Assembly: GCA_964571855.1 (NCBI GenBank)
Contig: CAZNDO010000002.1
Location: 62,001 to 126,000 of the forward strand
Direction of reading: 5' to 3'
Source of the DNA: CAYYFX01 sp964571855
GTDB taxonomy: Bacteria > ARS69
Length of the DNA stretch: 64,000 nt
Shown here: piece by piece, positions 58,425-64,000 of the stretch
Layout of the letters: every line of letters begins with the position of its first letter
Numbering within the stretch: the first letter of the stretch is position 1
The notes under the pieces: generated by a model
Databases searched by the model: none
What the model was told of the DNA's origin: nothing
The model's input: the letters and a program-made list of their open reading frames with translations, nothing else
Translations under genes and position numbers: made by a program

Positions 58425-60032
58425 TTGTTCTCCGAGAAGAGCCAGACCGTCCGGATCCGCGAGATCGTCCGCGTGCTCGGACGGCGCCACCGGATCGTGG
58501 CCATCCCCGCGGTCATCACCGTCGCGGCCGCGCTGGTCGGGGTCATGGTGGCGGAGCCTTCGTACGAGTCCGCGGCCACGCTGGCGCTCGAGAGCTCGGT
58601 CCCGCTCACCCAGACGGTGGCCCGCGCCACGGGGTTCGACGGGCGGCTGAACGAACAGACCCAGATCCTCCGCCGTCGCATCGAGTCCTCCACATTCCTG
58701 GAGTCGGTGGCCGTGCAGGTGGGGCTGCACGAGGACCCGAAGATCCTGCAGCGCGCGGAGCAGCTCGCCGCGAAGAACCCCGGCCACGACAAGAACGACA
58801 TCCTGCTGCGCGAGTGCGTGCGGGCGCTGCAGCGCATGCTCGACGTGTACGCGGACGGCTCCTACCTGTTCTACGTGCGCGCCGTGTCCCACCTGCCGGA
58901 CCGGGCGTTCGCGGTGGCCTCCAACGTGGCGGAGCGGTACATCGAGTCGCAGCGCGAGGGGCGTCTCCGGCAGTCCGAGGAGGCCTACACCTTCGCCCAG
59001 GAGCAGGTGGCCATCTACGAGCGGAAGATGGACGAGAAGCGCCGGGAGCTGCGCCGGGCGGAGCAGGAGGTCTCCCTGCGCCCCCTGCAGGCGGCCACGG
59101 TGAGCGAGGCGAACGTGGGCCGCGTGAGCAACCTCCTGGCCGCCGTGCGCGCGGACGTGGAGTTCCGGCGCGGCCGGCTGGAGATGGCGCGCACGCGCGT
59201 GCGGGAGGCGGACCTGGATGCGTTCTCCACGCTCGGGCTGATCAAGTCGGCGAAGCTCGACGCGCTGCAGCGCACCGTGGTGGAGCTGCAGAAGCACCTG
59301 TCGCTGACGCTGGTGGAGTACGTCGACCGGGATCCGGTCGTGATCTCGCTGAAGAACCAGATCGCCGTGCAGAGCCAGCTGCTCCTGTCGGAGGCCGAGG
59401 CGCAGGCCCGACGGGCGTTCCCCACGCTGCCGGACGACAGCGTCCGGCTCCTGGCGGACCTGGAGTACTCCCGGCTGGACGTGCAGGCGGCCGAGGCGCA
59501 GGTGGAGGCGCTGGACGCGCTGCGCGGCCGCTACGCCTCGGACCTCACCAGCGTGTCCCAGGAGGAGCTGCGGCTGAACCGGCTCAAGGAGGAGGTCCAG
59601 GGAGCCGAGCGCTTGTACGAGACCTGGCTGGAGCAGGCGAACAGCACGCAGATCGCGAAAGCGGTGGAGTCCGCGGACGTCGCCAACCCCATGGTGCTGA
59701 TCGAGCCGGCGCGGCTGCCGCTGGAGCCGTTCGCTCCGCAGAAGAAGAAGATCCTGGCGCTGGCCCTGGCGCTGGGACTCGCGCTCGGCGTGGCGGCCGC
59801 GATCCTCGCGGAGTACTTCGACCTCACGCTGGTGTCGGTGGAGGAGGTGGAGACGGTGCTCGGCGTGCCCATCCTCGGAGCCGTCCCGCGAATGCAGGCC
59901 GCCGTCCTCCTCGAGTCGCGGGCCCGGTCCCGGGCGCGGGTACGGTGGGCCATCGCGCTCGGCACGCTGGCGCTCGTGGCGCTCGCATTGGCGGGCTACT
60001 GGGTGTTCGTGGGCAGCCCGGGGATCGGTTGA
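58425..60032 (+). CDS. Chain-length determinant / polysaccharide co-polymerase (Wzz/GumC-like)
   Basis: It has 535 residues from a TTG with GGGAGGT 6 nt upstream. Two membrane helices flank a long coiled-coil periplasmic domain: RIVAIPAVITVAAALVGVMV near residue 25 and KILALALALGLALGVAAAIL near 450, with a further C-terminal helix WAIALGTLALVALALAGYWV. Coil segments include TFAQEQVAIYERKMDEKRRE and VQAAEAQVEALDALRGRYAS. The proline-containing segment PLEPFAPQKKKI before the second helix is typical. It controls chain length with the kinase encoded next. Confidence 0.92.
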   Translation: MFSEKSQTVRIREIVRVLGRRHRIVAIPAVITVAAALVGVMVAEPSYESAATLALESSVPLTQTVARATGFDGRLNEQTQILRRRIESSTFLESVAVQVGLHEDPKILQRAEQLAAKNPGHDKNDILLRECVRALQRMLDVYADGSYLFYVRAVSHLPDRAFAVASNVAERYIESQREGRLRQSEEAYTFAQEQVAIYERKMDEKRRELRRAEQEVSLRPLQAATVSEANVGRVSNLLAAVRADVEFRRGRLEMARTRVREADLDAFSTLGLIKSAKLDALQRTVVELQKHLSLTLVEYVDRDPVVISLKNQIAVQSQLLLSEAEAQARRAFPTLPDDSVRLLADLEYSRLDVQAAEAQVEALDALRGRYASDLTSVSQEELRLNRLKEEVQGAERLYETWLEQANSTQIAKAVESADVANPMVLIEPARLPLEPFAPQKKKILALALALGLALGVAAAILAEYFDLTLVSVEEVETVLGVPILGAVPRMQAAVLLESRARSRARVRWAIALGTLALVALALAGYWVFVGSPGIG

Positions 60033-60877
60033 TGCCTCGCGAGACCCCCCGTCCCACCATCTACGACCAGTTCGACGCGCAGGCTCCGGAGACCACGGAG
60101 TTCCGGCGCATCTTCACGCGCATCGCCCGGCGGGGCCAGGAGCGGAAGGTCCGCTCGCTGCTCTTCACCAGCTCCGAGCGGAGCGAGGGGAAGACCACGT
60201 CGGCGGCGCTGTTCGCCGTGGTGGCGTCGCTGCACCGCGGGCTGCGCGTCTGCCTGATCGACGCGGACCTGCACCGGCCCCGGCTCGCGCGCATGTTCGA
60301 CGTGCCCCACGAGCCCGGCCTGGCGGAGATCCTGGAGGACGAGTACCCCATCGAGCCGGCGCTGAAGGCCACGCGCTACGAGGGGCTGAAGGTGATCCCG
60401 GCCGGCGGCCGTCGCGACACGCCATCCGCCCTGTTCTCGCAGGGGCGCATGACGGACACGCTGGAGAAGCTCAAGCTGCTGTTCGACCTGATCGTCGTGG
60501 ACGCGCCGCCGCTGCTGCCCGTGTCGGATCCGGCGGTGATCTCGCGCGAGGTGGATGCGGTCGCCATGGTCGTCCGCGCGGGCCACACGCGCCGCGATGT
60601 CGCGCTGCGCGCGAAGCGGATCCTCGACGACGTCGGAGCGAACGTCCTGGGCGTCATCGTGAACAACATGGACGACGTGCTGCCGTACTACTACGGCCAC
60701 TCCTACTACCGCGACGCCTACCCGGCGGACGGCGGCGACGTCCCGGCCGGGGAGGCCCCGGACGCCGGCGCGAAGCGCACGGACTCCGCGCGCCGGGCGA
60801 AGAAGGGAACGCGCGACACGCCGCCGCCGCCGCCCCGGCGCGACACGCCCACGAGATCGGCCGGTCCGACGGGATGA
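60032..60877 (+). CDS. Bacterial tyrosine kinase (CpsD/CapB-like)
   Basis: It has 281 residues. Walker A is LFTSSERSEGKTTSAALFAV, Walker A' CLIDADLHRPRL and Walker B LIVVDAPPLLPVSDP. A tyrosine cluster YYYGHSYYRDAY near residue 215 is the autophosphorylation site. The last 50 residues are Lys/Pro-rich and probably disordered. It is a separate BY-kinase of the kind found in Firmicutes, partnered with the preceding Wzz-like protein. The ATG shares one base with its stop (TGATG). Confidence 0.93.
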   Translation: MPRETPRPTIYDQFDAQAPETTEFRRIFTRIARRGQERKVRSLLFTSSERSEGKTTSAALFAVVASLHRGLRVCLIDADLHRPRLARMFDVPHEPGLAEILEDEYPIEPALKATRYEGLKVIPAGGRRDTPSALFSQGRMTDTLEKLKLLFDLIVVDAPPLLPVSDPAVISREVDAVAMVVRAGHTRRDVALRAKRILDDVGANVLGVIVNNMDDVLPYYYGHSYYRDAYPADGGDVPAGEAPDAGAKRTDSARRAKKGTRDTPPPPPRRDTPTRSAGPTG

Positions 60878-61833
60878 ACGGGCGCAACTGGTGGCGTGTC
60901 GCCCTCGGCGTCGGGCTCGTCGCCGTGGTGCTCTCCCGTACCGACCTCGCCGAGGCGCGCCGCTCCCTTGCCGGCGCGCAGGGCGAGTGGCTGCTCGTCG
61001 CGGTTCTGGCGCAGGCCGCGGCGAAGTTCTGCTGGGCGGTCCGCTGGTCGGAACTTCTCCGGGCGGCCGGCCACGCGCGGGGGCTGGGCGAGCTGCTCTC
61101 CCTCGTGCTCGTGGGGCTCTTCTTCGGCACCTTCCTGCCGGGTTCCGTGAGCGGGGACGTGGCGCGCGGGTACGAGCTGTCCGCGCGCGGCGTGCCGCGA
61201 GCCGTGGCGGCGGCCAGCCTGGTCGCGGATCGCATCGTGGGACTCGCGGCGCTCGCGGTGGCGGCCGGCGCGGGAGCTTCGCTCGGGGTCGCGGGCTCGG
61301 CCGGCGGATCGCCGTGGGTGCCCGCCGCCGCCGCGCTCGCGGTGTTCGGCGCGGCCGCCGCGTTCGCCGCGCGACCGGCCCTCGCCGACCGCATCGCCGG
61401 CGGACTGCCCGGGCGCCTCGGCCGCCGCGCCCGGCGCGTGGCCGCCAGCTTCGCCCTGATGGCGGGGCACGGGGTGCGCGTGCTCGCGTCGCTCGCGGCG
61501 TCCCTGGCGCTGGTGGCGTTCTCCGCGCTGTTCCACTGGTCGCTCGCGCGCGCGCTCGACCTCAAGGTCCCGTTCGCCGCGTGGCTCGTGATCGTGCCCG
61601 CGGTGATGCTCCTGAGCGCGATCCCGCTGACGCCGAACGGCCTGGGCATCCGCGAGGCCGGCTTCGTGGGCTTCCTGGCGGCGCAGGGCGTCCCCGCCGG
61701 ATCGGCCGCCATCTTCGCCGTGCTCGCCCTCCTGATTCCGTTGCCGTTCGCGCTGGCCGGCGGCATCCTGTTCGCGCGCGGCGGGCGCGGGACGGTGCGC
61801 CAGGTGGCCGCGGCGGGGAGGGAGGCCACGTGA
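60874..61833 (+). CDS. UPF0104/lysylphosphatidylglycerol-synthase-TM-like flippase 1
   Basis: It has 319 residues and eight to nine membrane helices. The family motifs are LGLVLVGLFFGTFLPGSVSGDVAR-like (seen as LVGLFFGTFLPGSVSGDVAR), AASLVADRIVGL and IPLTPNGLGIREAGFVGFLA. Such proteins are flippase-like and occur in glycolipid loci. The ATG overlaps the kinase stop (ATGA). Its partner substrate is probably the lipid-linked sugar made by the next gene. Confidence 0.9.
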   Translation: MNGRNWWRVALGVGLVAVVLSRTDLAEARRSLAGAQGEWLLVAVLAQAAAKFCWAVRWSELLRAAGHARGLGELLSLVLVGLFFGTFLPGSVSGDVARGYELSARGVPRAVAAASLVADRIVGLAALAVAAGAGASLGVAGSAGGSPWVPAAAALAVFGAAAAFAARPALADRIAGGLPGRLGRRARRVAASFALMAGHGVRVLASLAASLALVAFSALFHWSLARALDLKVPFAAWLVIVPAVMLLSAIPLTPNGLGIREAGFVGFLAAQGVPAGSAAIFAVLALLIPLPFALAGGILFARGGRGTVRQVAAAGREAT

Positions 61834-62840
61834 GCCTCGAGGCGGTGCGGGAAGCGGGGGTCACGCCGGTCCGCCGGCTGACGGTGACCGTGGTCGTTCC
61901 CATCTACAACGAGGTGGAGAACCTGCCGCGCCTCGTGCAGGAGATCGGCGCGGCGCTGGACGCCTCCGGGCGCGAGGCCGAGGTCATCCTGGTGGACGAC
62001 GGCTCCACCGACGGCAGCGTCGAGGCGCTGCGCCGCATCCCGGAGGCGGACCCGCGCTTCCGCGTGATCCTCTTCCGCCGGAACTTCGGCCAGACCGCGG
62101 CCATGTCCGCCGGCTTCGACCATGCGCGCGGCGACGTGGTGATCGCCATGGACGGCGACCTGCAGAACGACCCCGCCGAGATCGAGCTGCTCATGGCGAA
62201 GATCGAGGGCGAGGGCTACGACATCGTCAGCGGCTGGCGCAAGGCCCGGAAGGACAAGTTCCTCACCCGGCGTCTGCCGTCGATGATCGCGAACCGGATC
62301 ATCGGCCAGATCACCGGCGTCCGCCTGCACGACTACGGCTGCTCGCTGAAGGCGTACCGCACCGAGGTGCTGCGGAACATCCGCCTGTACGGCGAGATGC
62401 ACCGCTTCATCCCGGCGCTGGCCAGCTGGGTGGGGGCGCGCATCGCGGAGGTGCCGGTCAACCACCGCGCGCGCACGAAGGGCGTGTCGAAGTACGGCCT
62501 GGGCCGCACGGTGCGCGTCGTGCTGGACCTGATCACCGTGAAATTCCTCGTGTCGTTCTCCACCCGGCCGCTGCAGGTGTTCGGGCTCTGGGGGTTGCTG
62601 CTGCTCGCGGTGGGCGGCGGCATCACCACGTACCTGATCATCCTGCGGCTGCTGCACCAGGTGGAGCTCTCCCGCCGGCCCATCCTCACCATCGCGGTGT
62701 TCCTGGCGCTGGTGGGCGTGCAGCTCATCAGCATGGGCCTGCTCGCGGAGATCACCATCCGCACCTACCACGAGTCGCAGGCGAAGCCCACCTACGTGAT
62801 CCGGGAGCTGGTCGAGCGCCGTCCCGGGGAACGGGGATGA
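61830..62840 (+). CDS. Family 2 glycosyltransferase, DPM1/GtrB-like
   Basis: It has 336 residues. The GT2 domain shows VVVPIYNEVENLPRLVQEIG, VILVDDGSTDGSVEAL, FGQTAAMSAGFDHARGDVV, MDGDLQNDP and GCSLKAYRTEVL. Two C-terminal membrane helices (LQVFGLWGLLLLAVGGGITT and ILTIAVFLALVGVQLISMGL) match GtrB/polyprenyl-phosphate glycosyltransferases. It puts a sugar on polyprenyl phosphate. The GTG overlaps the flippase stop (GTGA), with GGAGGGAGG before it. Confidence 0.94.
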   Translation: MSLEAVREAGVTPVRRLTVTVVVPIYNEVENLPRLVQEIGAALDASGREAEVILVDDGSTDGSVEALRRIPEADPRFRVILFRRNFGQTAAMSAGFDHARGDVVIAMDGDLQNDPAEIELLMAKIEGEGYDIVSGWRKARKDKFLTRRLPSMIANRIIGQITGVRLHDYGCSLKAYRTEVLRNIRLYGEMHRFIPALASWVGARIAEVPVNHRARTKGVSKYGLGRTVRVVLDLITVKFLVSFSTRPLQVFGLWGLLLLAVGGGITTYLIILRLLHQVELSRRPILTIAVFLALVGVQLISMGLLAEITIRTYHESQAKPTYVIRELVERRPGERG

Positions 62841-63829
62841 GGTCGAAGCCGCTCCAGGTCGCGGTCAAGCTGCTGGTCTCCGGAACGCTCGTGGCGTTCC
62901 TCGCCCGGCGCTGGGGCGGCGATCCCGAGTTCCGCGAGGCGCTCGCGCGGCTGGACGCGGCGGCCTTCGCGGCGGCGGTCGCCATCGTGGCGGGCGGGCT
63001 CGTGCTCTCCGCCATGCGCTGGCGGGTCCTGCTCTCCGCGCGCGGCGCGGACCTTCCGCTGCGGCGCGCGGTGCGCCTGTACTTCGTGGGCTACTTCTTC
63101 AACCTGTTCCTGCCCACGTCGGTGGGCGGCGATGTCGTGCGCGCCGTGGGCGTGAAGGGCGTGCCGCTTCCCGTCGTGGCCGGCACGGTCCTCATGGAGC
63201 GGATCCTCGGCTTCGGCTGCCTGCTCGCGCTCGGGCTCGGCGCCAGCCTCACCGGGCCGGGGCTCGCGATCGTGCGACCGTCGCTGTACGTGGCGGCCGC
63301 GGTGTACGCCGCGGCCCTGGTCGCCCTCGCGCTGGCGCCGCTGGACCGGGCGGACGCGGGGCGGCCGGGTTGGCGCGGCGGCCTGCTGCGCACGGCGAAG
63401 CAGCTGCGCGGCTCGTCGTATCCGCGCGCCGCGCTGCTGCGCGCCGTGCTGCTGTCGTTGGGCTGGCAGCTCGCGCTCGTGGCGGCGAACGGCGTCCTCT
63501 CCGACGCGCTGGGCGGCGTGGCCCCGTGGGGCGCGCTCGTGGCGCTCGTGCCCGTGATCCAGGCGGTCGGGATGCTGCCCGTGAGCTTCGGCGGGCTCGG
63601 CGTCCGCGAGGCCGGCTACGCGTTCTTCTTCGCGCGCGCGGGATACGAGGGCGCGGGCGCGGTGGCGCTGGCCGCCGGCTTCCTCGGCGTGACGCTCGCG
63701 GTGGCGATCGCGGGGGGCGTGGTCTACCTGGCGTTCCCGGTCCGCGAGGACCCGTCCGCGAAGGCCGCGGCCACCTCGCCCGGCGTGGTCGGCACGCCGC
63801 CGAGCGTCCCGAAGAACCAGTCGAAGTAG
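62837..63829 (+). CDS. UPF0104/lysylphosphatidylglycerol-synthase-TM-like flippase 2
   Basis: It has 330 residues with eight or more helices. It repeats the family pattern: YFVGYFFNLFLPTSVGGDVV, VLMERILGFGCLLALG and LPVSFGGLGVREAGYAFFFA. It differs from the first copy, so it may move a different intermediate. The C-terminal 35 residues are Ala/Pro-rich, and the last 106 nt lie antisense to the polysaccharide deacetylase gene. The ATG overlaps the GT2 stop. Confidence 0.9.
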   Translation: MRSKPLQVAVKLLVSGTLVAFLARRWGGDPEFREALARLDAAAFAAAVAIVAGGLVLSAMRWRVLLSARGADLPLRRAVRLYFVGYFFNLFLPTSVGGDVVRAVGVKGVPLPVVAGTVLMERILGFGCLLALGLGASLTGPGLAIVRPSLYVAAAVYAAALVALALAPLDRADAGRPGWRGGLLRTAKQLRGSSYPRAALLRAVLLSLGWQLALVAANGVLSDALGGVAPWGALVALVPVIQAVGMLPVSFGGLGVREAGYAFFFARAGYEGAGAVALAAGFLGVTLAVAIAGGVVYLAFPVREDPSAKAAATSPGVVGTPPSVPKNQSK

Positions 63830-64000
63830 CGGGCGAAGCTGTCCAGGAAGCGCTGCACGTCCGCCTCGGTGTGCACGTACGGCGTGCCGCCGGGAAGCAC
63901 GGACGGCGAGTGGAAGCTCCACGTGAACACGCGCACGCCGCGCGCGAGCAGGTCCCGCGTGAGGCGGCGGTGCTCCGCGGGCGTGAAGCCCTCCGGGGAG
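63724..64000 (-). CDS. Polysaccharide deacetylase-like protein, 5'-truncated by the window
   Basis: About 91 residues of the C-terminus are visible, entering from the right edge: SPEGFTPAEHRRLTRDLLAR, then GVRVFTWSFHSPSVLPGGTP and YVHTEADVQRFLDSFARYFD. The FHSPS...PG-TPYV region and the FLDxFxxYFxWFFGxLGG end match exopolysaccharide-locus deacetylases (CE4). There is no catalytic motif in view. The stop (TAG, 63726-63724) lies 106 nt inside the converging flippase gene. It should trim or modify the polymer exported by this locus. Confidence 0.75.
   Translation of the reverse strand, partial: SPEGFTPAEHRRLTRDLLARGVRVFTWSFHSPSVLPGGTPYVHTEADVQRFLDSFARYFDWFFGTLGGVPTTPGEVAAAFADGSSRTGNAR

Overview
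The window is about 70% G+C and very gene-dense. The cell envelope is Gram-negative: it has outer-membrane barrels, an RND/TolC-type exporter, Wza/Wzz-type capsule export, an AsmA protein and lipoprotein signals. Two secreted proteins end in FlgD/type IX-like C-terminal domains. Together with PPC-like secreted repeats, an X6-type ECF sigma factor beside a TPR-bearing Ser/Thr kinase, and GTG/TTG starts, this suggests an uncultured high-GC lineage near the FCB group (Eisenbacteria/Krumholzibacteria-like) or Planctomycetes. The placement is inference only. There are no transposases, prophage genes or CRISPR arrays, and no rRNA.

Layout. 1-2.4 kb: a HAMP protein (left-truncated) coupled to trkH, converging on a molybdopterin-binding Mop protein. 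2.5-7.2 kb: a signalling module made of an ECF sigma factor, a large Ser/Thr kinase with TPRs, a TPR protein and two related 26-27-residue microproteins. Three copies of one 29-bp promoter-like element lie in front of the kinase and both microgenes. 7.3-15.4 kb: an Asp/Glu racemase-family protein, an outer-membrane barrel with a DUF2135-type lipoprotein, a glutamine-synthetase-like enzyme and a secreted protein with seven tandem ~109-residue domains. 15.6-24 kb: housekeeping genes der-plsY-gpsA-merR, tRNA-Pro(GGG), surE, pcm, tRNA-Pro(CGG), apt, an M24 peptidase and kptA. 24-29.6 kb: a MacA-like adaptor, two MacB-type permeases without an ATPase, and a membrane glycosyltransferase fused to TPRs. 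29.6-32.2 kb: modABC on the minus strand.

32.2-37.6 kb is the most unusual region. One sigma70-like promoter and a ~270-nt leader precede an outer-membrane protein, a TusA-like protein, a DsrE-like protein, a TusA-OsmC fusion and a core-MetE-like methyltransferase. The methyltransferase frame is interrupted by a single in-frame TGA. A hairpin with the spacing and loop of a bacterial SECIS follows the TGA, and all zinc ligands are kept beyond it, so I read it as a probable selenoprotein. The next gene, an FAD/NAD(P) oxidoreductase, has no ATG, GTG or TTG start; a good Shine-Dalgarno sequence sits before an ATC codon. I infer a sulfur- or selenium-handling relay coupled to methyl transfer.

37.6-45.5 kb: an aldo/keto reductase, tRNA-Arg(CCT), a HExxH protein, and a heavy-metal RND operon headed by a small Cys-rich secreted protein. 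45.5-52.2 kb: a DUF2225 protein, an AsmA protein with a TIGR04282-type glycosyltransferase, and a secreted protein with a sorting-like tail. 52.2-56.3 kb: a heterodimeric ABC exporter flanked by two large palindromic elements. 56.3-64 kb: an exopolysaccharide locus (sugar-phosphate transferase, Wza, Wzz, tyrosine kinase, two UPF0104 flippase-like proteins, a GT2 transferase and a right-truncated polysaccharide deacetylase). Most operons are joined by 1-4-nt stop/start overlaps.
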